Shown: positions 1 to 13,234 of the stretch, piece after piece
Numbering within the stretch: the stretch's first letter is position 1
Layout of the letters: each line of letters begins with the position of its first letter
Assembly: GCA_018894105.1 (NCBI GenBank)
Contig: CM032126.1
Location: 21,922,391 to 21,986,390 of the forward strand
Source of the DNA: Jacaranda mimosifolia
Taxonomy: Eukaryota; Streptophyta; Magnoliopsida; Lamiales; Bignoniaceae
Length of the DNA stretch: 64,000 nt
Reading direction: 5' to 3'
Translations under genes and position numbers: made by a program
Notes under the pieces: model-generated
Told to the model about the DNA's origin: nothing
Seen by the model: only the letters and a program-made list of their open reading frames with translations
Database searches by the model: none

Positions 1-115
1 ATCTAACCTTGATCCATTTTATAGGCATAAATTTAGATCCTTGTGCAGGTGTAGTTAAAGTTCTTTTCAGTTTTTAAGTGTTTTAAACTGGATCCTTGAC
101 TTACACCTTCTTTCA
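1..115 (+). repeat. 3' tail of the 5' LTR of copia A
   Basis: It matches the last ~115 bases of the full LTR at 19871-22079, including the run GATCCATTTTATAGGC and the ending CTTTCA. It is followed two bases later by a primer-binding site, which shows it to be a 5' LTR. The rest of this LTR lies outside the window. Confidence 0.85.
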
Positions 116-117
116 AG

Positions 118-130
118 TGGTATCGGAGCC
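118..130 (+). other. Primer-binding site (tRNA-iMet) of copia A
   Basis: TGGTATCGGAGCC lies two bases after the LTR end. It differs by one base from TGGTATCAGAGC, the usual plant copia site complementary to the 3' end of initiator methionine tRNA. It would prime minus-strand DNA synthesis. Confidence 0.85.
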
Positions 131-895
131 TTAATTCATGCTATAATTTGGATTTTCTTTTGATTGATTTATGTGATGAATTGATCTATATCTTCAAATA
201 ATTTATCTATATGATGGATTGGAGTATTTGAATGATGATGCTTGTGGCTCCTTTGATGATGAATAGATATTATGCTAATATGTGTTTTAATTATTAATTC
301 ATATGTTAGTGTAATTTGATTCATGATTAGCTAATGTTAACTTTTGATTTAGCATTAAATGATGTTATATGATGATATATCATGTTATAATTGGCCTTAA
401 GTTGTTTTGGTCATTTTTTGGATCCAATAAGATTGGATTTAATTGGAGATTTAAAAGGTGTTTTAGATATGAAATTTCATCTATGTTGTGTGATTTAATG
501 TTTAGAAGATGTTCTAAATTGTTTGGTGCACAAAATTTGAGCTAAAATTGAGAAAACTTGGCCATGACCATGAAACAGGGTGTGCTGCCAAGCCTAGGAG
601 GGCGCTGGCCAATAGTAGGCACGCTAGGCACTTGTCTACCGCGCGATAGTGTGCTCAACCTGGGTGGGCAACGGCCTAGTTTGGTTAGGCCAGTTTTGGC
701 TCTTTTTTTTTTTGCTCCTTTAGGTGACCCAAATTGTATTATTTCACACATAATAGATGCACAAGTGTTGTGCAAGTTCTCAAAATTATGTTGGACATTT
801 TTTAATATTTTTTAAATCTTGTTAAAGTTAATCTCCAATTGTTGCAAAAATAGGATGCATAAATGTTATGCTTGTTTTTGTTTGACCAATTATTT
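131..895 (+). other. Copia A untranslated leader, part 1
   Basis: This AT-rich leader is non-coding. It aligns by eye with the leader of copia E (from 48535), for example at GATTTAGCATTAA and TTTTGGTCAT. A GC-rich block (about 568-690) stands out against the AT-rich flanks and has a counterpart at about 49045-49145. The short open frames here lie in that block and do not resemble gag or any known domain. The leader continues at 14837, after the CACTA insertion. Confidence 0.7.
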
Positions 896-1260
896 CACTA
901 CAACAAAATTCACTTTTTATTGCACTTGAAAATATGTAGCTAAAGGCCAAGATTTGCAGCAAAAAGCCTCTTGTTACGAATTTGCTACAGATTTGATGTT
1001 GTAGACAATATAGCCGTAACTAATGCTTTGCCACAGGAATGACCCGTAGCAAATGTTTTTTGCTACGACATTTTACATCTTTTGTTATAGTACGATATTT
1101 GTAGCAAATAAGTTTTGAAAAAAACTACTTTTTTGCTACACATTGGATGATCATAGCAAATATTATGTTTGTTACAACTAAAACCCATAACAAATAAGTT
1201 AAAAATAGTTGAAACTACATTTGTTAGGGTTTCATTTCGTGTAGCAAATACTTTTTAAGA
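896..1260. repeat. Left CACTA terminus with subterminal repeats
   Basis: It starts CACTACAACAAAA and holds about eight copies, in both orientations, of a motif close to GTAGCAAAT (for example near 988, 1049, 1091, 1131, 1153 and 1236). In En/Spm elements arrays like this bind the element's own TnpA-type protein. That role is inferred here from position and repetition. Confidence 0.8.
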
Positions 1261-1681
1261 ATATTTTTAATTTTGTTTCTGGATTAAAAAACATGTATAT
1301 AGCATAACAAGAGTACCAAAATTCCACGATATCCATAATCACCTAATGAAAATATGAAAATTGTAATCATAATAAGTTTTTGATTCAAAGATAAATAGTA
1401 TATCCTCATAACAAGTCCCATCAATATAGTATCTAATACATAAAAAAACATTAAATTGTACTATAAGTCAATAAGTACTAATACATGCCTAGAAGCTAGA
1501 GGAGTATATGTCATTATCGACAAAAAGCTTAGAGGAAATACATTTTCATTGACAAAAAATTAACTAGCTATCCAAACTACTTGTCAAAATATGTCCATGT
1601 ACATATCTTCTAGCTAGTTACATCTCCATGACCTACGACAAAACCAAATAAAGTATGTGAATATATGAAATCATAATTTCT

Positions 1682-4600
1682 CTAAACTTCCACTAAATTG
1701 TTGGAATACAAAAAGATAAGAAAAAGTCTCACACGTACATTAGCAAGTTCCCATCCAATGCATTTATGGACAACTTCTCCAATAGTCTTCAAACCATTTT
1801 GAGGAATAAGTAATTTAGCATTGGGTATGAAAGCTTTTTCCACGTAGATTTTCACATTTGCAAGTTTTTCTCCATCTTCAGCATATATAATATCAACAAC
1901 AATGCCATGCGCCACAAATTTTTTGGGTATTTCATGACAAAATACACGTACACATGCCCCAACCTAAATAAATATCATTTATTGAAATGAGTAATAGAAG
2001 AACATAATTCAAATTGGACAAAAAAAAAAATCAAGAAAAGCAATGATGTTGTCAAACAAGGAAAGTACAATAGAGAGATTCATAACTTGGAAACTTCCAT
2101 AATCCAATGTTTGTGAATTCAAAATAAAAAAAGAACTAAGATTTCATTTACTCTCTCAACCAACAAGAACTTAAAATGAAATTGTAATATAAGAAATTGA
2201 CAATTTATAAACTAGATAAAAATATGATACAAGAGATTTGAACTAATGCAAATAAATATATACGAATAAGCCAGAAAGCCAAAGTATAAAAAGTAAAGAA
2301 ATAACAAAACAATCCCACAATAAAAACCACAAGAAGAATAAAGCTAACAACAACCTCCAAATTCTCAAGTATATATCATATGTTGATTATTCATCCTACC
2401 CATGTCAAATGTCTGAACACTTCACAAGTATCTAAGATTTTTTTCAAAGACAAAAAGATTAAAATGACCAATTTATTTAGAGGAGACTTTATTAGTGAAG
2501 AGCCAAATTATACTTTTCAAAGGCACTTAGTTTTTCAGTTCAAAAATGTAAATAATTTATTCATATAAACAAACATGATGCAAAAAAGTGTCAATTCCCC
2601 CTATGAATAAGTAGCATGAGATCTCAATACTTCATATACAGCTCTATTTGAATTACTAGCCTTTTTCAATTAGATAGAGTACAATCAATGGCAACTAAGA
2701 AGCTATTATTGAATGTTAGAGCTCTAAAATTATCCTGTAAATAACCTCACACATGATAAGGAGTTAAGCATAACACCATGATACTTGTAAACTACAAAGG
2801 AGTCTCTCTAAATAACAAACAACCTCTGTTACGAAATAATGGATATCAAATAAGCAACAACACACTAAAAGTTCAACATTATCATACAAACAAATCTCCA
2901 GCATAAAATAGCATTACACACAAATACTCCATCTCCAATATTTTCTTAGCTCATCAAGTACTCCAAATATTAAATTAATTTTCTTTGATAAATAAACATT
3001 ATTATATATACCTTGACTGGATTATTGCTATTCAAGTAATGGACAATATTTTGTTTCTTAACTTGGTCGTCATCAATTTGCAGACAAGAAATCAAACTTT
3101 GACAACAACATATAATATATTTGATAGTAATGTTAGGTTTGATAAAAGAGTACTGAATAGTACTTGAGGCTCTTTAGAAGTGGAAGCATTGCGTGAACCA
3201 TGCAAACTTGGTGTAGGCAACACTGCTGCATTCAAAACCTACGCAACCTTCTGCTTCTTCAGTTTTTCACTCACAGGCTGCAATAATAAAATTTATATTC
3301 AACAACATGATATATGTAGTTACAAATATATTACCTTTAATGAATGAATAATCATTAATAATTGTTTTTGATGTTGCACCTCTTGCTCTTTAGTGGAAAG
3401 AGCATTATTTGATGTGTTCAAGATCAGTTTAGATAAGTTAGCAACCTTTGCAAACTACAAACATTTGTGCTTCTTGAACTTGTCATTGACAACATACACT
3501 TTTTCTCAAATTACAGGCATTGGTTATGAGTTTACTTAAAGGTAATCAGTAAAGCTACAAAAAGATATATACCTTAATGGGGTCGTAATAGCCTTGTATA
3601 GGTTTTGGCTTCTTAGGTTTTCCACTCGCAACCTAAATTTAATGAATTATAGTCAACAAAGTACACATAATATTAGAGCTTTTATAATTTGCGATAATTG
3701 AAGAAATGTAGTATTGTACTTTTTAGTCAATTAACGATGCATAAATACCTCCTGGTCTTCAAACCTTGGAGCATCACCCAATCTATTCAAGGTCAGTTCG
3801 TGAGAGCTTGATGCATTTTGAACCTAAAAATTTCATTATATCAATAAAGTAGAATTCTAATAAATGCTACATTAGATAAGTTACTTACTTACTTGATCTC
3901 CATTTAACATAGATAATGCCAATGCTAGATATTGACTTATCAACTTTTCAACTTTTTTGGTATGGTTCATACTTTCTTTAACTCTAACCAATTCCTCTTT
4001 CTCACAAAAAACTCCATCTTTTAAAGTTTGTATTTGTTGTCTTTCCACAACCATTTCATCCTTAAGCTTTTGTAGTTCTCAAATTCTTGCTTTCTCAAAT
4101 CGTATGATGCATCAATAGCACATTTTTGAGTTGGTGTGGTTTATCTTCCTAGACATCTCACACTAACTCTACCATGACTATTATTTCCCATAGCAACGCT
4201 AAAGATATCCCTCTTAAAGTCTCTTGTTCCCTCAGACTCTGGCTTTTGTGACAATTCTTTTGTAAAATGTGCCTATAAAAACAAATATTAAAGTAGAGAA
4301 GTACTTATAGTACAAATACAATGGATGAAAAATATAGAAGACTAGAACCTTGTCTTCAAAAAAGCATATACTTACATGTAAATGTAATATGTTATAGTCA
4401 TCATTGATCTCATTTCCACTATATCGAAAATCCATCTATGTATCAAGTTCAATAGGATCTATGCCTTGCTTTATCAACAGAAATACATGATTAAGTAAAG
4501 TTATTAGGTAATTAAAAACAACGAAATTCTAATTCAAATTATGAAATCAAGAAATAAGTTGCCCAATAGGAAAGCTCACCTCGTGGTCTACAATAGCAAA

Positions 4601-5770
4601 AGAAGTCATCCCAATCCTATGAAGGCATTATTTTTTCCCAAAATTTGTTGCGTTTTTTCGTGCAATCTCCTGCCATAAATTAAATATGTGTTGAATTTTA
4701 ACATTTCCCTAAGAAATTATAGTATTGGTATATAAAATTAGATGCCATGACCTGAACTTCTTCATCTTTCCAATATTCTACCAGTTGCAACCATTGATCA
4801 AATTCTATTCAATCATCAAGAGGTGGTTGCCTTAGTTTTTCTTCATCATTTTGGTAGGGTAGAAAGTACTTGACTTTGACTCTATATCTCCACATCCTCC
4901 ATGCATCAGCATGGGCACACATCACTATGTTGTTTGCTTCAGGAGGGAGCATAGTGTTGTACTAAAACAATATTTTATATCAAGAATGAATAAACAATGA
5001 AAAGCTAGCAATTATCATGTATGTCAAAACAACATCATAAACTCTAATTCCAGACAAAATAATGGTTGTTCTTGCCTCTACCTCATCCAAGCCACATTTC
5101 TCAAATATTGGGGGACATGAGGAAATTCCGCAAAGTTCAAAGGCAATTTAACACCAATCTTAGCCAAACAACCTACTTCAATGCTATACTTATTAACATT
5201 TGGCCCAATCACTCTATTGTATTTATCTAAAGTAACTTCAAGTTTTCTTCTAGTGCCCCACTCCTTTGGGAATTTTACAGACCCTCTTCCCTTTTTAACC
5301 TTTGTAGATTTTGTGGCCCCTGCAATTGCCACAAATACATCAGCGTTCAAGTGCTTACAGACTTGTATGCTTTAATTATAAGTATAATATAGTTTATATG
5401 TGCTTGAAAATATTAAACATTCATATTCTAATCTTAAATTTAAATGTCTTTAATAAATTAAATTTTAATGGATAAAATTAGTGTACCTATACTTGAATTA
5501 ATTCGAGTTTTTGTCTGGAAAGCTCGCTCTTGGGCAAATTCTTGCTTCATCTAATGATGATCAATTAATTGTGATTGAGCCATGTTTTTCAAGCCGGTTG
5601 CTTTCTTTTTCATGTCACATACATCAGCTATTGGAACACTAGATTGTCTTTTCTTGTTTTTTCCAACCAATTGCGAAGAAGTTCCTTTATGTGAGGCATC
5701 TTTTTCTTGTGAGCTACTTATTAATTTCTTTTTCTGTTCAAGGATTTCAACCATTGTTGCACCAACTTGA
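1682..5770 (-). pseudogene. CACTA second gene: Transposase_24 / DUF8039-type protein, decayed
   Basis: This gene is read right to left. A basic N-terminal part with lysine runs (5551-5754) is followed by a Transposase_24-like core at 5078-5350, with GTRRKLEVTLDKYNRVIGPN and a following I-G-C-L-A-K segment. Near 4570-4900 another block carries EFDQWLQLVEYW and ARKNATNFGKK. A charged, probably coiled-coil segment lies near 3890-4090. The C-terminal DUF8039-like block at 1682-1915 has the usual 'LLIPQNGLKTIGEVV' pattern before a C-I-G-W (normally I-A-W-P). The blocks are separated by AT-rich non-coding stretches, some probably introns, and contain stops. The protein is presumed to bind element ends, as TnpA does; that role is inferred from the family. 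Exact exon limits are not resolved. Confidence 0.7.
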
Positions 5771-6146
5771 ACTTTCTTTCTTTACCCATGCCTACACATA
5801 TCAAGAAATGATTACTATGGTTAGAAAAAAGATTAAAATAACAAAGACAACATTAGTATTGCATCCTCAATCATATATAACAAAAATATATAACTATAAT
5901 GAATTTAAATATAAACCAAATAACAGTTAAATTAGCGGAACACTTAGGAACTTGAAGTACCACACCTAGCTCCAACACCCATACAAATAGATAGAAACAT
6001 AGGCTTAATTCTCAGCCCCATCTTCAATTTCAATATCAACAACTACTTCACATGTTTTTAAGTTGCATCTGACTCATGAGCAATAAATCATTCCACTCCT
6101 TCCCTCACCCAATATATATCCTCATTCTAAATTGAAAAACTCTCAT
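5771..6146. other. Spacer between the two CACTA genes
   Basis: AT-rich sequence between the end of the tnp2-like gene and the start of the Transposase_24-like gene, both on the - strand. I see no further domain, only short random open frames. Confidence 0.5.
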
Positions 6147-9100
6147 CTAGTTGCATCTTACTATCTGGTTCACCTTCAATTTTTGAATAGATGTCATAAT
6201 TATCTCTCCTTGACATTGCCACCACAACATTCCTTTCAAGCTCCAAAGGATCTGCAATATACAAACTTGTTGTGCTTGATTTGCTAAGATAAATGGCTCA
6301 TCAGTAGGTAAATCTTTGCCATACATCAAGTGATTAAAGTTCACAAGTGTACACTTGAACTCATCTCGTTTCACTCATTTTTCATTGCCAACCCAATCCC
6401 ATTTAAACATCAAAAATTGAATATCTTTTGTATACTCCATCTTGATGATTTTTGTGACAACACCATAGTAAGAAACACTTCCTAAACGAGGATACGTGTC
6501 TGACGTACTAGCAAACCTCAATGTATCTGCATTAACAAGAACCCCATTGCATTGAGTTTTCTTATTCACATCCCTACTTTTCACACGGTATCGATATCGT
6601 CCGACAATACATGCACTGTATGTTTTTGCATGTTGAATAGGGCTATTAGATAGTGCAATGATTTCTTTTCCAACTTCTGATTCCACTGTTTTTCACAAGT
6701 TTTGAACCTATAATATAATGTTATATGTCAATTTTTGACTTACACAAGTAGTAATAGCAATAGAGATATATAATGTGGTCATACTTACATAATTCTTGAA
6801 CCATTTGTAAAAGGTTTGGCTATGGATCCACTGGATTTCCCTAGGAGTTACTCGTAGATTATCCTTTCTAATGAAAGCTTCATGCATTCTACATAATTTT
6901 GAGTATATTATAGTTTTGAGCTAAATATCAAAAATCAAAGCTCTGAATAAATGAATAACTTATAGGCGATAAGGTGCTACAACTTCAGTATTTTCTAGCA
7001 CACAGCGATGCATTTGAGTCAATATATCCTTATCAAGTATGCATCGTTTCCCTTTATACAATCCTCTTCCCATGTCAACTTCTCCATCATAATCATATGG
7101 CATCCGATTGTCCTTGCTTTTGACATCATTGAGATATCTAGAACATAGATTCATGCACTCTTTTGTCAAGTAACCTTTTGCAATTGAGCCTTCTGAATAT
7201 GCTTGATTGTGAACGTACTTTTTCAAGGTACATAGGTACCTATATTATTTTGAATTAATAGTTACTCAATTCAAAATTAATTAACATATTCTAATGAATG
7301 CACCAAAGTTTACCTCTCAATAGGATACATCCAACGAAATCGAACAGGACCACTTACTAATACCTCTTCAGCCAAATGAATTAGCAAATGCTCCATTATG
7401 TCAAAGAAAGATAGAGGGAAAAGTTTCTAAAAGTGAAAAAATGTAACAACAATGCGATCTTGAGCCTTTTCAAGATCAAGCTTAGAGTTCACCTTGGGGC
7501 ATATTAGCCTAAAGAAGTTGCTTAATTCTATTAAGACATCAACAACATCCTTGGGAAATGCTTGAGTCCTGCAATTGGAAGTATTTTTTGCATGAGAACA
7601 TGGTTATCATGGCTCTTTAGACCCTATATATTTAGCTTTTCTAACTGTACATGCTGGGGAATATTGGATGCATATCCATCAAAGCCCTCAAACTCTTTAG
7701 CACAGAAAGAAATGTATTCTTTTCATTTTTGCTCATTGTAAATGATGTTACAAGGCAATAGAAACCTGTAAAAGCTCAGGGAATTGGGTACAAGGGTTTC
7801 CTAATTCCCCATTCTTCAAGATCATGCCTAGCATTCAGGTTATCTTTTGTTTTACCCTTAACACCTAATAGTGTAAAGAGAAAGTTATCGCACATATTTT
7901 TTTCAATATGCATGACATCAAGGTTGTGGTGCATATGATTTCCAGCCCAATATGGAAACTTAAAAAAGATACTTTTTTTTTTCCAAATAGATTCAGTCAT
8001 TTCACATGCTTTTCTCTTCTTTGCTAAAGAACTTATATTCTGTTGCATTCTCCTCTTTCTCAAATAATCTATTTTGTATTCTGTAAGTACACCCTCTAAT
8101 TGTAGTAGTAATTCAATCTCTAAAAGTGGACTTAGCTTTTCCTTGAATTCCATTGCCCCATCAAATGATACTTTATCCTTTTGTAGTCTAACCACTTTTC
8201 AAATACTTGGACCATGTCTCTAAACTACAATTAGGACAAGTAAATTCAACTTTTGTACTCGAACCTGATATATGACTATAGCCTAGAAAATCACTAACTA
8301 TCCACAATAATGCAGCATGTAATTGGAACAATTCATCTCTTGAGGCATCATAAGTCTGCACCTCAGTTGCCGAAGTTTTTTTAATTTTTCAATCAATGGT
8401 TGCATACATACATCAATTTTATTTCCAGGTCCTTTAAGGCCATCAATAATAATTGACAAAATAAAGGAAGGTTGTTTCATGCAAAGCCAAGGCGGCAAAT
8501 TATATGTCATAAGCACAACGGGCCAAATGCTATGACTGACATTCATTATTCTATACGGGTTGAACTCGTTAGTTGCCAAGCCTAGTCTAACATTGCATAT
8601 GCCTGATGCAAAAATAGGATTTCTATCATCAAATTTTTTCCATGCTTGGCTATCAGCGAGATGCCTGAGCACTCCGTTATTTACTCATACTTCTCCTTGC
8701 CATCTCATCAAAGAAGTTGTCTTCGATGACATATACATTTTTTGCAATTGTGGCTTTAGAGAAAAATACTTGATCTACTTCATTGCTATTTTTTTAGTCT
8801 CATCCTTATACCTAGACTTTCACCACATATCTCACACTTATCAAGCTCTTTATTTTCACCCTTGAATATCATGCAACTATTGGGTCATGCATAAATAATT
8901 TGACATGTAAAGCCCAATTATGTTGTTCTTTTATTGGCTTTATAATAGTTGGCTGGTAAGTTAACATCATCAAGAAAATGAGTCTCTCAAAAATTCTAGT
9001 AACAAATCAATTGACTTGTTAGACTAGCGACAAAGCACCTTTAGATACAACAACCAAGCAATAAATGATAGTTTTGTTTGCTTTTTGCATACTAGAAATA

Positions 9101-9487
9101 ACTCAGTTTCAACTTCTTTCAATAGTTTAAGGAACCTTCTAGTTTTTTCATCGTCATCATTCAAATGCTAATAGAAAAGTTGATGATCATTATCTACATT
9201 GGCATTTTCCAGATGAATTCTCATTGCATCATGAAGTCCCTAACATCTTCACTAGAATCAGAATCTGGATTCTTATTAAATAGAAGATAAGTTTCACCAT
9301 GACAAGTCCAGTTCTTATATATAGGATCAAATCTATCCTTAAGGCAATGCAACATAACATCTTCACGAATTATGTTGAAGCGATTTCAACGTGTTGTACA
9401 TGGGCAACAAATTCTAGAGCCATCTTGCTTACTCAAGTATGCAAATTCTAAAAATTGAGCAACTCCATGAATGTAACTTTTATCCAT
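6147..9487 (-). pseudogene. CACTA tnp2-type transposase, decayed
   Basis: The start is set at 9487 because MDKSYIHGVAQFLEF with a following I-C-C-P-C motif is the typical start of the transposase-associated domain. An in-frame stop follows the cysteines (near 9391). The Transposase_21 (Tnp2) core follows: 8298-8672 with DSQAWKKFDDRNPIFAS, NVRLGLATNEFNP and YNLPPWLCMK; then 7776-8195 with FKFPYWAGNHMHHNLDVMHI and the E-K-N-M-C-D-N segment. Next come a block at 6960-7226 with EGSIAKGYLTKECMNLCSRY, a DUF4216-like block (6375-6686) and the usual end DEPFILANQAQQV (6147-6374). The whole span has several frameshifts and stops. Tnp2 proteins cut and move CACTA elements; this copy should be inactive. 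Confidence 0.88.
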
Positions 9488-10102
9488 TCTAAAGCACTCC
9501 TACCTACTACAATACAATAGTTACGATAAAATATTAGTTAATAATATGATTGTAGCGACTATACTCAATCACTTAAGTGCAACATTTAGAACAAACAAAG
9601 AATAAATTTATAGAATGTTCTTTGTCATTCATTACTAGCTTGTAAGCAAACAAAAGATTACTTTAACTAACAAGCAATGATGATAATCATCAGGATTTTC
9701 AAGAAGTAGATGTTTTCATTCAATAAAGGACTACGACTTCCTATTACTTGCAATGGAAATAGGGTGACTATTTGGATAAGACAAAAAGAAGGAAAACAAA
9801 CAAACAAACAAATCGAGAAATAGTGGCCAGGAGGTGCCTTCTTAACAACCAAAACTAATGGACAATAAAGAAGAACATAAAAATAGCAAAAGAAATGGAA
9901 CTATACTGAATCAACTAAGGTGAATTAGAAGCAAAGTGCACATGCACTAGAGACAAGGTAGAGAATTCAACCCTAGTTTATCAAAAACCAACAATTTTTT
10001 TATTCAACATTTTGAATATTTCACATTTAACTTGATTTTTTAATCGATTGACTCTTTTTATGCTCTCTATCAAAATTCCATAAAATTATACTACAATCTT
10101 GG

Positions 10103-10206
10103 AAACTCATTGTTGTGATTCTTCTAAAAAAAGATTGCAAAACTACCAATGACAAATTGAAACTCATTGTTGTGATTCTTTTAGAAAAAGATTGCAAAAC
10201 TACCAA
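10103..10206. repeat. Two-copy tandem repeat, about 57 bp
   Basis: AAACTCATTGTTGTGATTCT and the following ~30 bases ending GCAAAACTACCAAT occur twice, near 10103 and 10160, with only a few differences. Confidence 0.85.
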
Positions 10207-13108
10207 TATAAGAAAGAATGCAGACATATGAAGTGAATTACTTTTTTATCAGATAAAAATTTATATTTGCCAACCAAACAAACAACAATAATAAGAAGTT
10301 TCTGAACATGCATCAGAAGATCCAAAGCCTTCTCCATTTCACTTTCTTCAAGCCCCAAGCTTTCTGATATACATTTCAACAATTTACACACCACATTCCA
10401 AGTTCTTTCATAGTACTCCGATAACAGGTCTCTACAATTGCATTTAGCAAAAAGGTAGCACTGTCATTCTTATAAATATTAATATAGGAAAGAGGTCCAG
10501 AAAGTTGTTGCATTGAAATGTACTTATTTTAGTTGCACTTCATCATCAGAACTATTTATCAGCTAATTAGGTGCTTTAAATAAACCTCATCCAAACAGAA
10601 TGGATAAAGAAATCTAACATGACAACACCGTATGTTTTTGTCTATAATTGAAGATGAGTGTGACTTATAGACCTTACCAGTCCCCATTTTCTTCTTATCA
10701 GGCCCATTAAGTGTTGTCATTATTATATAATTGAAGAGAAAAACAAATTAAATCAACGATAAGCAATAAATCATTTGTATTAAAGAAGGAACGAGAGCTA
10801 TAATTGAGACAGATTAAGATGTAAGAAGAAAGAGGAAAGAGGAAATAAGTTGTTAACTATCCGTGTTCATTTACTGATTGATGGAAATGACAAACAAACT
10901 CTATACTTTTGTAAGTGAAAACTCTTGTAGATGCCAGTATGGAGCTATCTTTGAGTATCACTTACATTTAGTAGAGGACTTTTGGGCAAGAAAATTTATT
11001 TATAATTGGACTAAAAATTCAATGAAAAATCACTAATCATGGTGTGGAGTTAGATAGGTATGTAAGAACTTTTTTTTATCTCTTTACCTTAGAGGTTCTG
11101 GTTTATGAAGACAATGAAACTCAGGTTGCACAAAAATCTTTAAGAAATCCTTCCAGTAGAAGACATTTTCTTTTGCAATATTAAAGCTAGTGCCATACAT
11201 AGAATAATTATTATACCAATAGAATTCCCTTAGCATACATATATAAATCTTCAAACCAGAGAAGTAATACAATAAGAATACCCACTTAGCAATACATAAT
11301 AAAATCAATAGCACGTTCTTTAACAGAATACAATAAAATGCACATGGGGGATATCCATCCAGGTGATTGTATCCACATCCCTGCACTAAATTCTATTAGT
11401 TGATGTGTGCTTTTTGACTATTACATTCCACACAATAATTAATAGGCAAGCAAGTTCAAGGCTATAAAAAGAAATTAACCAATTATAAATCGACCCGGAT
11501 CATACTTTTAGTTTACTCTTTATCCTTACTAGTGTAGCACAAGAGATGAATATACTACACAATATTTTGTTCATGGACCATGCAACCTATATCCGAGCAT
11601 GATTAGCAAGTCCAAGGTAGAAGAAATATACATGATCAGATGCTTAATATGTCTAACATCTATTCTCCAACTTCTTCCACAAAAGATTTTATGATAATAT
11701 TTTTGTTATTCAATCCTATAGAATAATGTGACATGCATCTCTTAAAGGATTGAAGAAAGTCCATTGAATAAAAAAACCACAGAAATAGCTCAGAAATTAT
11801 AACTAGATAAGAAAGAATGCTAGCCTCGATCTGCCAGATGCTAGAAAAAGCAAGAAGGCAATCTCTTCAACTTATTGTCAAGCAATATCTATAATGAGAT
11901 GAACTCCCAAAACATGGAGTTCAAGATCTTGGTACAGTATAAATAATAGTACTTCCAAAAAGTGACCGAAAGAGAAGAATGTGAGTTTATTAAAGACAGC
12001 CATACTGAAACATAGCATACTTCGCTCTAGTAAAGTCTAAACCATTTCAACCACCAAAACTAATTTAGATGAAGATTCACAAATAAATTATTATAAGTTC
12101 AAAAATTTCTATCTCAAATTATTCAAAACTAATCTCTAATTCTTCCAAGTTCTTATAAGTTCTATCATCAACTTTCTTCCTTACTGTCCCAAAATCCATA
12201 AGCTGCTCTTATGCTCCAGGTTGATTTCACTTTTATTAAACTAACAAATCAACCTCTTTGAATATGCTTAAGCACACCAATCCATGCTTATAGGAACTTG
12301 ATCTCTTTTTCTTGCTCTATTATTTAAAAACTCACAAACTCAAACAAGTTCCACATTCCATTAACAAGGTTCCAAATTAACCCAATTTAATTTTATTGTT
12401 CCAGAAAATTACTTTTAGCACTTTTCATAATAAGGCCATGGCTGCAGAATTTTCTACTACTTTTGTCATTTATAATTCATGAAGCTCAAGGTATACCTAC
12501 TCCACTTCTACCAATACTAATTAATGAAGTGTTTTATTTTATCTAAGCTAAAAGGTCTTTACTATATATCAATACTATATAATTAGACTCTGACAATATT
12601 CAACCCAAAAACTTAGCCAACCCCACAATAATAAATAGGACACAAATAGAATGAGAAATACCATAATGTTTTAGCGCCTAACTTGTCCAGATGATATCAA
12701 TGACTTAGGCTAACTATCTATATTCTACCTCAACTTTGTCATTGCAGATTTAGTAATATACAAGAAATAGGTAAGATAAACATACATTTTATACAAGAAA
12801 CTCATCATGTATGGCTAGATCTAAAAATAATAAATCTAAAACCTTCATGGAATGTAAGCAAAAAAATAGTCTCCCAAATTTTTCCAGCAACAATTAACTT
12901 CCAAGTATCAGCCTCCTAACTGAATTTCAATTGAGGGCAACATCTCAAGCAAATATATCTAAAGACAAACACATAAAAATAAATACTTATTTTTTTTCAT
13001 TCAGAAAGAAAATAATGCAAATTCCTCATATTCAATCTTTCAATCTATTAATACCAATGGTAGTGGTTCTGTATAGATAATCACAGTTGTAATTTACATA
13101 TTGCATCA

Positions 13109-13234
13109 ATCATAGTTTAACATACCACGAGTTGAAAATTTTACCTTGACTTCTACATTAAACTTGGGTACTCATAGTTTAACATACCATAAGCTGAAAA
13201 TTCTACCTCAACTTCTGCATTGAACTTGTGTATT
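13109..13234. repeat. Two-copy tandem repeat, about 62 bp
   Basis: CATAGTTTAACATACCA begins both units, near 13109 and 13172, followed by similar text (GAAAATT, TACCT, ACTTCT, CATT, AACTTG). The units have diverged moderately. Confidence 0.8.

Noticed and set aside
542..815. Overlapping open frames on both strands in the copia leader
   Set aside because: They exist because the GC-rich block lacks stops. The proteins show no domain, and the matching block in copia E does not keep the frame.
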